64,000 bases of DNA from Ceratopteris richardii (GCA_020310875.1 CM035413.1:183675618-183739617); one strand, 5' to 3'. Positions 42,312 to 53,097 are shown, counted from the first letter of the stretch. Translations and numbers: made by a program. Notes: a model not told the origin generated them from the sequence alone.

Positions 42312-44513
42312 TTGTGTTCAGCACCAATCTTGACCACACCGGATTGGAATAAGCCATTCCATGTCCACGTGGATGCATCCAACTATGCTATTGGGTGTGT
42401 ACTAGCGCAACCTACCGGTGAAGGTAATATGGATCTTCCAATTGCCTATGCTAGTAGACAGTTGAATGCAGCTGAACAAAATTATACCACTACGGAGAGA
42501 GAAGGACTAGGCATGGTATATGCAGTTAAAAATTTTAGACATTATTTGCTGGCAAATAAGTTCAAATTTTTTACTGATCACCAAGCTCTACTGTACCTAG
42601 TAAACAAGCCATGTAATATCGGCAGATTAGTAAGATGGTTTCTCTTACTAATGGAGTATGACTTTGAGGTAGTAGTGAGGAAAGGCAGGACTCATTTGAG
42701 AGCCGACCATCTCTCTAGGCTCACATCCGGAGAGGCCCCACAAGGAGTGTCAGATGACTTACCTGATGCTTACTTGTTCAATTTGGAAGTGGTGCCTCAA
42801 TGGGCCAAGCCCTTAGTGCCAGTACTTACATATGGACCTAATCATCCAATAGTAGACACACAGGATAGGGAGGTAGTCAAAGCTCAAAAGTATCATATCA
42901 TGGCAGGAAGTATGTACAAACATACTGATCAAGGAATATTAGCCTGTTGTGTAGAAGAGAACGAGTACGCTAAATGGTTGCAATTAGCACATGTAGGTGC
43001 ACTAGAGCAACACTACTCAAAACAAAGAACCCTACAGACTCTAAGGAGACTCAGAGTGCATTGGCCGACTATGGAGGCTGATGTCCAAAAGTTGTGCAAG
43101 GAATGCCCAACCTGTTGCACTAAGCCACCAGTGGAACATGCCACTCTTTACCGCGTGTCTTTAATGCCAGATTGGAGCGAGCCATTAGTGGCCTTTTTGA
43201 GGACGAAAACATTCCCTCAAGAAATGACTTTGGTTAGACAGAGGAGTTTAGAACAAGAGGCACTAGACTATGCTCTCATTGGGGATAATCTATACAGACG
43301 AGGGAAAGATGGGTATCTTAGACTATGTGTCCATGAGAGTGAATATTTAAAGATCTTGGAAACTGCTCACCAGGGTGTAGCAGGAGGACACTTTGGTCCA
43401 GATAGGGTGATCAAAGCAATTCTATTTGCAGGATTTTGGTGGCCCACCCTTCACATGGATGCACATACCTATGTGAAGAGGTGTGAGATTTGTCAGCGAA
43501 CCCAGTATCCTATACGCAAAGATGAGATGCCACTGAAGCCCATGATGGGCGGACGTGCATTCTCTAAGTGGGGAATAGACTTTGTAGGTCCTATTAATCC
43601 CCCAGCTAAGGGTTCCCATGCTGAGTATATCATCGTTGCCACGGACTATCTAACCAAGTGGGTAGAGGTAAAAGCCACAACGAAGAACGAGGCTCAGACA
43701 ACTGCTAAATTCTTGTTTGAGAATGTATTCACAAGATACGGGCTACCTATAGAGTTAGTAAGTGACAGGGGCACTCACTTCTTGAATGAAGTTATTGAAA
43801 ATCTGCTCCAAGAATTCTTGGTAGTACATAAGAAGTCTGCCCCCTATCACCCTCAAGGCAACGGGCAAGCCGAAAGCACCAATAAGATCCTATGCAATGT
43901 ATTGACAAAATTAGTGAACAATAAACGCTCTGATTGGGACAAACAGCTACATCATGCTGTTTGGGCATATCGAGTCGCCTACAAAATGGTACTCCAAGCC
44001 ACCCCCTTTCAAATGGTATTTGGCCAAAATGACGTGCTACCGTTGGACTTCTTAATACCTACATTGAAAGTAGCACAAGAGCACGATTGGACGGGTCATG
44101 AACTCTCCTCTAGACTTTTTGACCTTGAACGATTAGGAGAAACAAGACTGAGAGGAGCTGCAGGGATATATGCAGCTAAGAAGAGACAGAAGGCATATTT
44201 TGATGCACACGTCATGGATAAAGGCTTGAAAGCGGGAGACCTAGTCCTAGTCTACACATTGAAGCAGCATGCACGAAAATTAGAGAAAAGAGGCTATGGA
44301 CCTATGATCATAAATAGGATTTCAACTAGTGGGGTTGTACAACTAGCCACTTTGGAAGGCAATATTCTCCCTAGCTACATAAGCGGATGTAGAGTTAAGT
44401 TATACCAAGAACCCTTGACTGAAGAGATGTTAACTCGGCTCAACACTGCCAAAAAACGTAAAGAGGAGGAAAAACAAATCCGAGAAGAAGCACAGAGGCG
44501 AACAGAGCCCTAA
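42312..44513 (+). CDS. pol: Element E RNase H and integrase
   Basis: 733 codons open. RNase H: HVDASNYAIG, TEREGLGMVYA, FTDHQALLYL and the tether LRADHLSRL. Integrase: zinc region HQGVAGGHF...CEICQ; core D in WGIDFVGP, D in SDRGTHF, E in HPQGNGQAES; C-terminal GDLVLVYTLKQHA, GYGPMIINR and SGCRVKLYQ. No chromodomain. It ends with a charged helix (KKRKEEEKQIREEAQRR) and a TAA that overlaps the ATG of ORF3 (TAATG, 44511-44515). It inserts the element cDNA into the genome. Confidence 0.92.
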   Translation: MCSAPILTTPDWNKPFHVHVDASNYAIGCVLAQPTGEGNMDLPIAYASRQLNAAEQNYTTTEREGLGMVYAVKNFRHYLLANKFKFFTDHQALLYLVNKPCNIGRLVRWFLLLMEYDFEVVVRKGRTHLRADHLSRLTSGEAPQGVSDDLPDAYLFNLEVVPQWAKPLVPVLTYGPNHPIVDTQDREVVKAQKYHIMAGSMYKHTDQGILACCVEENEYAKWLQLAHVGALEQHYSKQRTLQTLRRLRVHWPTMEADVQKLCKECPTCCTKPPVEHATLYRVSLMPDWSEPLVAFLRTKTFPQEMTLVRQRSLEQEALDYALIGDNLYRRGKDGYLRLCVHESEYLKILETAHQGVAGGHFGPDRVIKAILFAGFWWPTLHMDAHTYVKRCEICQRTQYPIRKDEMPLKPMMGGRAFSKWGIDFVGPINPPAKGSHAEYIIVATDYLTKWVEVKATTKNEAQTTAKFLFENVFTRYGLPIELVSDRGTHFLNEVIENLLQEFLVVHKKSAPYHPQGNGQAESTNKILCNVLTKLVNNKRSDWDKQLHHAVWAYRVAYKMVLQATPFQMVFGQNDVLPLDFLIPTLKVAQEHDWTGHELSSRLFDLERLGETRLRGAAGIYAAKKRQKAYFDAHVMDKGLKAGDLVLVYTLKQHARKLEKRGYGPMIINRISTSGVVQLATLEGNILPSYISGCRVKLYQEPLTEEMLTRLNTAKKRKEEEKQIREEAQRRTEP

Positions 44514-44700
44514 TGAACCAAATGCTGCAAGCCGAGAATGTAGACCCACATTTTGTTGAATCATTGAATCTGTTGGCGGACACATGTGGGATCGGGGAAG
44601 CAATGAGGACAATGGTCTATCGGGAGAACCCTACCTATGATCAACGAAGGATTGATACACGACCACGGCGAGGAAAAATGACTCAAATGGAAGTCTCTAC
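44513..44700 (+). pseudogene. Element E ORF3, 5' part
   Basis: The ATG at 44513 overlaps the last base of the integrase stop codon. 62 codons (MNQMLQAENVDPHFVE...) run to the insertion site of element F. The frame and the TCTAC duplication show that the same ORF resumes at 50492. I do not recognise the product. Confidence 0.75.
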
Positions 44701-45115
44701 TGTAATAAAGTAAGTCTATGATCCAAGGGTCTAGCCGGTTTAGACAGATCTGAAATCGGACACCGTTTGGTCATCCGTGTGTATGACCAAAGATCTCGAG
44801 TTTAGACTTACTAGGAGGTCTTGTGCTCTTGTGAACAAGTGATCCACTTAGCTTAGTGGTTAAGTCTCAAGGATGTGAAGGAGGAGGTCTTGGGTTCAAT
44901 CCCCATGGGGAACATGGGGAGAGTGCATCCACTTGAGTTAACTCGAGTTAACTGGGACACTTGGCGCACATGTAGTTACATGGCTGACACTTGGATGGTT
45001 AGTATCCAACTGCCCAAGAAGGCAGTCCCCTGGAGAGAGCTATATATAGAGGCATTTGGTTGGGAGGAGAGTCATCTCTCAAGCATGTGGTGGTCGTAAT
45101 TCTTAGGTTGTTGCA
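44701..45115 (+). repeat. Element F 5' LTR with hairpins and TATA box
   Basis: 415 bp. Features: inverted pair TAAGTCTA (44711-44718) / TAGACTTA (44803-44810) enclosing a hairpin TTTGGTCAT-ccgtgtgt-ATGACCAAA (44766-44791); a tRNA-like module (44841-44910); a perfect 18-bp palindrome AGTTAACTCGAGTTAACT (44936-44953); TATA box TATATATA (45041-45048). Confidence 0.95.
44841..44910 (+). other. tRNA-like (Pol III A/B box) module in the F 5' LTR
   Basis: TAGCTTAGTGG (44849-44859) matches the Pol III A-box consensus and GGTTCAATCCC (44893-44903) the B box, 44 bases apart, as in tRNAs and tRNA-derived SINEs. TGGG/CCCA forms a T-stem. The module is on the same strand as the element. No complete cloverleaf could be drawn. 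Confidence 0.6.
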
Positions 45116-45116
45116 T

Positions 45117-45129
45117 TGGTATCAGAGCC
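45117..45129 (+). other. Element F primer binding site (initiator tRNA-Met)
   Basis: TGGTATCAGAGCC, one base after the LTR, complementary to the 3' end of plant initiator tRNA-Met, the most common PBS of plant LTR elements. Confidence 0.95.
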
Positions 45130-45276
45130 ATAGCTTTCTTCTTCTTCAACTTGCGTGTGTTTTGCTCCTTCTACGACATAGAAGCATCCTACTCGCGGAT
45201 GATAAGAGAAGCTTGCCGATTCCCTCGCTTTGGCTTGGCTCAGGAGAAGCATAGCAAAAGAATAGATCATCTCTGT

Positions 45277-45349
45277 GTGCTGCCGGCAGGATTCGAACTC
45301 CCGCCCCTCTGTTGGGAGCGCGTTGCTCTAACCACAAGAGCACATCGAC
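45277..45349 (-). other. Antisense tRNA-like unit 1 in element F
   Basis: Read on the minus strand: a D-arm GCTC-ttgtggtta-GAGC and a T-arm with GTTCGAATCC (B-box match). Acceptor and anticodon stems do not pair properly, so it is a degenerate or tRNA-derived sequence rather than a working tRNA. Confidence 0.6.
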
Positions 45350-45438
45350 CGCGTGAAGATAATTCTGCAGCAGATGTTAGTGATCAGAGTCGGCGCTGGA
45401 GAAGATCTCAATTTGTAGATCCAAAAGTGTATATTCTC

Positions 45439-45516
45439 TGGTGAAGCAGAGGGGATTCGAACCCCCGCCCCCCCAACTAGAGGACACTCGCCTATCCATA
45501 ACGTCAACGGGCGTTC
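45439..45516 (-). other. Antisense tRNA-like unit 2 in element F
   Basis: The minus strand has TTATGGATAGGCG (A-box/D-arm region resembling tRNA-Arg), a well-paired T-arm GGGGG-TTCGAAT-CCCCT, and ends CTGCTTCACCA, that is, with a CCA at the tRNA 3' position. The 5' acceptor side matches only partly. It is the best preserved of the three units. Confidence 0.65.
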
Positions 45517-45609
45517 ACGCTCAGAAGTCTGCAGAGATTCATCTTGTTTTCAAACCCAGCGTTGCAGAAGATCTCCGAAAGGAACAAAACGAAAAGTAGC
45601 TTTCTCTGC

Positions 45610-45680
45610 CCGCTGCGCCTACTAGGGATCGAACCCAGACGGGTTCCTTGGGAGCATGCTCACATAGCCACGTCGCCCAG
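45610..45680 (-). other. Antisense tRNA-like unit 3 in element F
   Basis: The minus strand has GTGGCTATGTGAGC, GCTCCCAA (shared with unit 1) and a T-arm CTGGG-TTCGATC-CCTAG. The acceptor stem is incomplete. B-box spacing between successive units is 164 and 172 bases, and AGAAGATCTC recurs in the spacers, so the three are tandem repeats. Confidence 0.6.
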
Positions 45681-45689
45681 GAGTGTTCC

Positions 45690-48600
45690 TTGCCTATGAG
45701 TATAGAGCAGAGTTTGCTAAACCAGTAAACAGAGCTGAAGTGCAAGCCCAACTCTCATCCATCCAAGGAGCCAAATCAGTTGTTGCAGGCCGAACCCGAG
45801 AAGTATTCTGCTTTTAGCCAAAGAAACAACCAAGGAGAATCAAAGATTGAGCAAAGCTTGAAGGAAGAGGAGCTCTGGAGTGAAGATCCGAAGGCCTTTG
45901 GTGATCAAAGTCAAACCAACTTTGAATTCGGACCAAAGTCTTGAGAGAATCACTCTTCCAAAGGATCAAGGGAAGGACGTAGCTCTATGTGGAGCTAAGT
46001 ATTTTCCAAGTTATGTTTTCATTTTGATATTTGTTTGCTCGAATGCTTTCATTTAGGATGCATTAATTAGGACTAAAAGCATATTCCAATTATGATTATC
46101 TCAATATGAAAGCTAATTAGAGGACTAAACAATATTGAAATGACACAAAAGTATGTAAAGTACTTTTCAGTTTTAGGTATGCAATTGAAATTTCTATTTC
46201 CATTCATGAAAAGATTATTTGTGCATAAAAGAATGTTTTGTGCACATCAAGTTCGCACTTGCTTGGGAAAGGTAGTTAATCCTCCAGTTCATGCACTTGA
46301 ATAATTATCTTTTGCCAGAATAGCAAGCAGGTTGTTTTTGCATGGATGCTTGTTTGCATACCTAATAAGCTCAAGGTTTGCTTAAGTTCATTACACTTGC
46401 ATGAACTCACATGCATTTGCACCCAAGAATGGGCATTTGCATACATGAACATGCATTTGCACGCAAGTAGATGCATGAGCATACACATGATTTTTTGGTA
46501 AGTAGCTAAACACGTTTACTTTCATTCCTTTCTTTTTCTAACTTGACTTAGCTATGTGGGAAAAAATAGAAAATTACCTAGTTGCAAGGATCTTGACCAT
46601 CATGCAACTAAGTATCTAGCCTTATTTTTCCCAAAAAGTGATACATAGGTACCACTTAGTAGGAGTCTTTTAGAGGAAAGGAAAGCAAGTTGAAAGTAAG
46701 TATTCATAGAGCTACTTTCCAACATGCATGCTCAGTCTAAGTTTGGGAAGAAACCCCGATATTCTTAGCAACTATCGAGGATTTAGTTGTTTTTGGATGT
46801 TCATGTTCATGCAAAGTAAGAAAGTTTCTGTTGAAACTTGTAAGTTCCAAAATATTTTTTTAGAAGTATTGAACTCCTAGAATCCCTGGAACTCTAGTGT
46901 TCATAGATGTTAGTTTTCAGAAATGCATCTCAAGGCATGATGCAAGATCTTCAATCGACGCGAAAACTTTTGAAGGAAATTTGCTTGATTCTATTTAAGC
47001 TAGCTCAAGGCTTAAAAAAGAAACCAAGACAAATATTAATTGATCTTTAGGAATCAAGTAATTTCCTAAAGTCATGACAATTAATGAAATGATTCAAATT
47101 ATTTTCATTTCTAAAACAGATATAGCTTAGGAAATCACGATATTTCCTAAAGACAATTTAGGAAACAAGTTCTTTCCTAAAAGATTAGCTTCAAGTGGTA
47201 CAGCCTTGAAGAGACCCAAGCAAAGTAATCTTTGGAAATTAAGTTATTTCCTAAAGATAAGCTAATGAAAGAGTTAACTATTTCACTAGTTAAATGAGAA
47301 TTATCTTTTGGACAAGCAAAGCCTTAAGTCTTGGTCTTATCCAAAAGTCTAGAATTCCTTTTGAAGATCTTTCCAGTAAAGGAGAAGATTCCAAGATGAA
47401 TCAATAGCTTAATATTACTTGATTCCTTGGTAGGAATCAAAAAATTCTTGAAAGAAAAATCTTCCCAGATGTGAGACTAGCATCTTTCAAGAAAAGTTTT
47501 ATAGCAAGTAGTTCCTAGCAAATCCCTAACCATCAGTTTTTGGTATTTAAGTCCAAATAAGTGATATAACCTAACGGTATATCAAAGATTCTTAGCTTTG
47601 GAATCTGAAAAGCATTAGAAAATGCTTGGACTTAAGTTGAGGGAAAGATCTCTAAAATCCTGCAGGTAAGAAAAGAAGCTTAAGATAGTTTAAGAGATCT
47701 TAAAGATAAAGACTTTATTTTTGTCGCAAGTATTGACCAGAATTGATCAAACTTGGCCATGATTGTCCAAGAATGTGCGACTAGAACAGTCTGCAAACCG
47801 TGTAAACGGTACTTAAGTCTGTGGAAGGTAAAACATAAGTGTTTGCCTATCCTTATTAAAGGGATTTTGGTACAAATTCAAAAAGCATGAGTGGATGCTT
47901 AGACTTAAGCAGTAGAGAGATTCCTGTAAAAGTCTCGGCCGAGATAGGTACCTAAAGCAATAGTAAAGAAGGAATCTAAAGAGAAGAAGTCAAAAGCTCT
48001 TGTCGCTACAAAATTGGTCAAGAATAACCAATTGAACTTGGATTTGAGAAATTCAAGAACTTGGAATTCTCATTGGATTTCATTTGAAAACCTTAGCAAA
48101 AAAGGATTGGAGATATTCTATTAAAGGTTTTCAAGTTCCCAAGGTTAAAGTACAAGATCGTGAAACGATCATGAGGGATTAAACCCTAGAATATCAAGAT
48201 AGAGATAGTGCCTGAAACTACAAAATTCTTGTCAAGAATTAAAGCTAAAAGGTTCTCTATCAAGAGATGTTGTAGACTTTAGGATAAGAATCACCCACAC
48301 ATTAATGTGAATATAAAATAGGGTGGTATGGGACACCAGATTTTATACTCAGATTGATGTAGGAAAGATGGTATGGGACATCGGACCGTGGGATGATAAT
48401 TATCTTTTAGTCCTAGTTTGGATTTTTGAAGTTAGGTTTCATCCTCAAGGGAATTAAGACTTCAAGGAAAGTTTAATTCGTAAAGGATGAAAGTAGTATC
48501 TTACGATACTTCAAGATGACTTCAAGATCAAGGAAACTGAAGATATGAAGTAAGTAACTTCCAAGATCTTCTTAAAACACTTCAAGCTTAAGTGTTATTG

Positions 48601-50028
48601 ATCAAAAATATTTGATAAATTTCTGAAAGAAGTTGGACTTTGATTTTAAGTTGATCTTTTCAACTAAAGATTTAATTGACTAAGTCAAGCATCAAGTTTC
48701 TAGTATAACTTGGTAAATTCACTCTTTTGACTCAAAGAAATGCACGAGAATTGCATTCACGATTAGGAGTCAAAAAGATTGAATGTGACCTGAACTTAGT
48801 CTCAAGTGAAGCATTATTAGAGTAAAAAACTCATCAAACGAACCTCAGTGGGTCGACACACTGATGGTAATTGCCACACTAGTATCCTGTGGTTGGATGA
48901 TGTTTTTGGTTTTCTTTGTATCTTTTTGAGAATCCAGCTTATTTCTCTTAAAGATAAAGACAATGCTTCAATATCCTGTTGAAATAGATCTTTGGAAAGT
49001 TAAAGTCCTGAGTCATCTAGCCTTTGACTCATAGCAAGTTTATGTATGTTCAAAGTTTGAAATGGTTGTACAGAGTTTTAGTTATTTCTTTCCGCTTCCC
49101 AAAAATCTTTTGGAATTGGCTCAGACATGGTATCTGATTCCTTTTGCAAAAGACCAGGGTTAGCCAGTTGGAATTAGATAACTAATTTGAACATCATAGT
49201 TAGATGTTATGTACAAGAACCTTTTCAATCTTCAAAAGAAAATAAGTCTAAGTGGACTTATTTATTTGAGTTTGCTTCAAGTTATAGCATAAATAATTTC
49301 CTAGAGTCCAGTATACTCTAGAATAGGGAAGTTAGGAATTGCTCATCAAATTGACAATTCCCAAGAACTTTCAGTTAAAAGTCTTTGAGAAAAGTGTCCT
49401 AAGTTGGACAATTTTCATTTTGAATTTGAATTGGTGAAGTTAGTATGGTTGATTCCACCGAAATGGTAAACTTTCTCCTACAGTTTACATAGGATTTTTT
49501 CAACTCATTGGGACAAAGTAGTCCTCTAGTCGGGTGAAAAAATCAAGTAACTGTTAGATAAAAGTAAACCATTGTACAGACATCTAAAGTTAGATGTATG
49601 GGACAACCAAACTTCAAGTTCTCCAAAACAAATTCAATTGAATCAAGAATTCTCAAAGTCTTGCGAGGGATAAGAATCCCACCTTCATTACTAAGCCCAT
49701 GCACCAGTTATGCCTAGAAATGGACTAGTAATTTGAATCCACCTAGTTCACATGTTTGTGCCTAGATCGCACATCCAGAAACTGTGAATTAGCCAGGGAT
49801 GTCATTAGATCCACCCTCATTATTCTTCACTAGTTTGTACTTTGTCCCGTTCATCAAAGTACAAAACCAGATAGTGTTTTGAATCATTTGGGCAAGGATG
49901 CCACCACAGAGATGAGACATGTTCTTCCAGTTCTAGAACATGACCATGTTCTTCCAGTTTTAGAACATGAGGCTCGGGGGTTGCCTACAGTATGTATATA
50001 GCTCTATTTTCGAGGACAAAAATCTTTT
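45690..50028 (+). other. Element F non-coding interior
   Basis: No open frame of note on either strand over 4.3 kb; AT-rich. Local structure only: a cluster of ATGCAT and ATTTGCA words at 46390-46490, and four stem-loop-like repeats (GGAAA...TTTCCTAAAG) at about 47045-47262. No motif of gag, pol or a host gene was found. Confidence 0.8.
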
Positions 50029-50043
50029 CCAAGGGGGGAAGAA
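50007..50043 (+). other. Element F polypurine tract
   Basis: CCAAGGGGGGAAGAA directly before the LTR, preceded by TTTTCGAGGACAAAAATC. The latter motif is also found before the PPTs of chromoviruses B and K, hinting that F derives from, or is mobilised by, that group. Confidence 0.85.
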
Positions 50044-50491
50044 TGTAATAAAGTAAGTCTATGATCCAAGGGTCTAGCCGGTTCAGACAGATCTGAAATC
50101 GGACACCGTTTGGTCATCCGTGTGTATGACCAAAGATCTCGAGTTTAGACTTACTAGGAGGTCTTGTGCTCTTGTGAACAAGTGATCCACTTAGCTTAGT
50201 GGTTAAGTCTCAAGGATGTGAAGGAGGAGGTCTTGGGTTCAATCCCCATGGGGAACATGGGGAGAGTATTTTGCCCAAAGAGATCTAGAGCCTTCTAGAA
50301 GCATCCACTTGAGTTAACTCGAGTTAACTGGGACACTTGGCGCACATGTAGTTACATGGCTGACACTTGGATGGTTAGTATCCAACTGCCCAAGAAGGCA
50401 GTCCCCTGGAGAGAGCTATATATAGAGGCATTTGGTTGGGAGGAGAGTCATCTCTCAAGCATGTGGTGGTCGTAATTCTTAGGTTGTTGCA
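50044..50491 (+). repeat. Element F 3' LTR
   Basis: 448 bp. It carries the same hairpin, tRNA-like module (A box 50192-50202, B box 50236-50246), 18-bp palindrome and TATA box (50417-50424) as the 5' copy, plus 33 extra bases just after the tRNA-like module. One substitution otherwise (C for T in GGTTTAGAC). Confidence 0.95.
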
Positions 50492-53097
50492 TCTACTACC
50501 TTGCCTACCACAATTTCAGAGGATGTTCACATGACTAGCCCAAGTCCCACTGATGAACAAGATGTAAATACGCAGGTACCATCTCCACCATCACCTTCCA
50601 TTCAACCCTCAGCACCCTTCTCCACTAGTCTTTCTGAACAACCGATATCCACCCATCATGAAACCATTGTACACACCTCCGTTTTTACATCCTCCCCCTT
50701 ACCCACATCCATCACTTCTGCCCAAATTTGTGAATCTCACACAGGACATCTTGCCACCGATCAAACCATAATAGGTCACCCTTCCTATCTCCCCGCCCTT
50801 GGACAACCACTTTCCACTAGCCAGACCTTATCCCATCCTTTTCCATTCACCCACACATTTCCCCTCTCCCAAACCCTATCCACCACTTCCCTTGTAACTG
50901 CCTCAGGCTCAACCCAAGTCACACAACCGTCATTCTGGACAAACCTTGTAAATATACTCCAACAGGTGGAGAATTATAATAAAAAGTCCCTTCCCCAACC
51001 CCACTCCCCCACATTCACTGCCACCACTAACACACCACCTACCGTTCCCGTATTCACAATTCACACTTCACACACTATCACATCCGATCCCATGGATATT
51101 TCACCATCCACAGGAGCACCCACCGCCACGTCTGTTCCACCATCATCACATCTCACTTCACTCATAGGCACATCATCCACTTTTCCCTTCCCCATTTCCC
51201 AACCTTTTGCATGTTCCACCTCTACCCATGCATCCACATCATTTAGTAATGCACTAGACACCATGGTTGAAGCGGCCACTCAGCTTAAGCAAGAGTATAA
51301 GCTATTAGAAGAAAATAACACAGAGCTGTGCAATCTCTCGGCTCAACTCCAGGCACTAGTCGATGCCTTGGAACTAGGTAATACAGCACTACAACACCAG
51401 GTGACTGACCTCCAACAATCGAAGACAGAACTCGAAGCTAAGTATGCAGAGACAGGCAAAGCTATGGAGGAACAACTCAGAGAACAAATGGGCCGGAATG
51501 CGAGACTTCAATGCAACATGGCTCTACTACGTCGCCATCTAGCAGCGGCTCAAGAAGAGAACAGAAGGCTACAACAACAAAACCAGGAGAACCTAGAAGC
51601 GGCCATGGAAAACACCCCGGGAGCACCTATAGACCTTGCAAAATTCCAGGATGTCCCTTCAAAGCATATTCAACAGGTTTTAGAAGGTTATGCAACCCTC
51701 TTGGAAGCCCATGATCAGTTGGCAGACCAGATAAAGGAACTACAAGAATCCAAAGTACCGACAACACACCCACCCACACCTAAAAAGACGGTCGATGCCG
51801 CTACTTTGCCAGAACCTGAATCTTCAGCGAACAGTGAGGTACTTGAGCTACGGCAACAGATTACAGAGTTGAAAATCAAGTTATTACAATATGAACAACC
51901 TCCTTCCCCACATGAGCAACCCATAGAAGAAGAAGCAGTTATTATTCCAGTGGAGGAAGCATTTGAAGAGAACTATGAGCCTCAACCTTTTCCTGGAGGC
52001 ACAATCAATGAAGAAGGACATGACACTTATGAGGAACCCCCATCGGCATGGATGAAACAGGTAGAGGAAATGGGGCAGACTCATGAAGATCGTATCTCCT
52101 ACCAGATGTTGGCCATGAAGACCATTGAAGAAACCATACTTCAATCAGAATACTTCAGACATCTGGCCCCTAGAAGACTAATAACTAGCTCAGAATTACA
52201 ATATAAACCATACTTTGTACTGTTGGCAGACTACAATGCTGAGATCAAACGTAAGACCAACAAGTACCCGACTTTCGCAACACAATTTGAACCTGAGGAC
52301 ATTCTAGAGGAGGCGCGCAAAGGGAAAATACATCAACCCATCTGGAGACAAAAGCTATTGGAGATCTATCCCGAGATGCTACGGACATGGGACCACGCGC
52401 CCATGCACTTGAAGTATAACAATTGCTATGGACCAGTGCAACGGAGAAGAACATGGAAGTCCTTTGCCATCAAAGTCAAGAACAATGCCAATTGCAAAGA
52501 ATGGCTCAATTACCCTGCCATTGCACCCCCAAACGGCACGCCTACTGTAGCCTACATGATGGCTACCATCAGACATTGGCTTCCACGCCTCCACCCCATG
52601 CCAGATGTGGCTGCCCAGATGATGCTCAAGATCTTCGATATGATGCAGGTTGTGCTCAAAACTTTCCGCAATGTATGTCATATTCAACCTCCGATTCCCG
52701 GGTTTGTTAATGGTAATTACGACCTACTATATGATATGAGCACCACCCCGAGCATACGAGTTGCTTATGCATGGCACGCACGCATCAGATATCTCCCTGC
52801 CTGCTACAAGCAAACTTTCGATGAAATGTTCACCATGGGGTTCTGGGAAGCACACTCAGAGGTGTTCGTGCCACGGCCCACCCATTTGTTACACCTCTTT
52901 GCATGCGAACAAACGATGCACTCAGAACTCTAAACAACGCCACATCCGGACATACCAGGCCCAGTCAATTGGGATACCCTGTAGAGAGACCTGATCCGAG
53001 GGCTGCGAATCAAAGAACATGATGTGGCAACTGAAATTCTCCAAGACTATATTGACCAACCCGCAGCTCAAAGGTCTGTCAGGGGCGACAGACGCTA
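50492..53097 (+). pseudogene. Element E ORF3, 3' part: large unrecognised coiled-coil protein
   Basis: The open frame to 52933 begins with about 250 residues rich in Ser/Thr/Pro and His. A long coiled coil follows (about residues 260-380, with LQALVDALELGNTALQHQV and EEQLREQMGRNARL), then a shorter second coil (SEVLELRQQITELKIKL), an acidic hinge and a C-terminal domain of about 260 residues with many aromatic residues (AEIKRKTNKYPTFATQF, WRQKLLEIYPEMLRTWDHAP, AYAWHARIRYLPACY). No signal peptide, membrane span, zinc knuckle or enzyme motif is visible. Past TAA (52931) and TAG (52982), both one transition from Gln, the frame stays coding-like until TAG at 53095, touching the PPT. The position is that of the extra or env-like ORF of Tat/Athila elements, but without an envelope-like membrane anchor. 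Confidence 0.75.

Larger units (their letters stand above)
44701..50491 (+). mobile_element. Element F: non-autonomous LTR element without coding capacity
   Basis: LTRs 44701-45115 and 50044-50491, TGTAATAAAG...GTTGTTGCA, flanked by TCTAC (44696-44700 and 50492-50496). Initiator-Met-type PBS, 4.9-kb interior with no gag or pol on either strand, and a PPT. Apart from a 33-bp insertion in the 3' LTR the LTRs differ by one substitution, so it is the youngest insertion here. It must depend on proteins of another element. Size and layout fit a LARD-like or TRIM-like derivative of a Ty3 element. Confidence 0.95.

Noticed and set aside
45277..45680. Three functional tRNA genes
   Set aside because: T-arms and D-arms are recognisable, but acceptor and anticodon stems do not pair, so I call them tRNA-like only.
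46276..46488. 70-aa Cys/Met-rich ORF on the minus strand
   Set aside because: It is translation of repeated ATGCAT/ATTTGCA words in non-coding DNA of element F.
44701..50491. Element F as a retrozyme
   Set aside because: Retrozymes are about 1 kb with hammerhead motifs in their LTRs; F is 5.8 kb and no CTGATGA...GAAA hammerhead core was found in the LTR.
50501..52933. Envelope glycoprotein
   Set aside because: No signal peptide, membrane span or Cys-rich ectodomain is visible in ORF3 of E; only its position is env-like.
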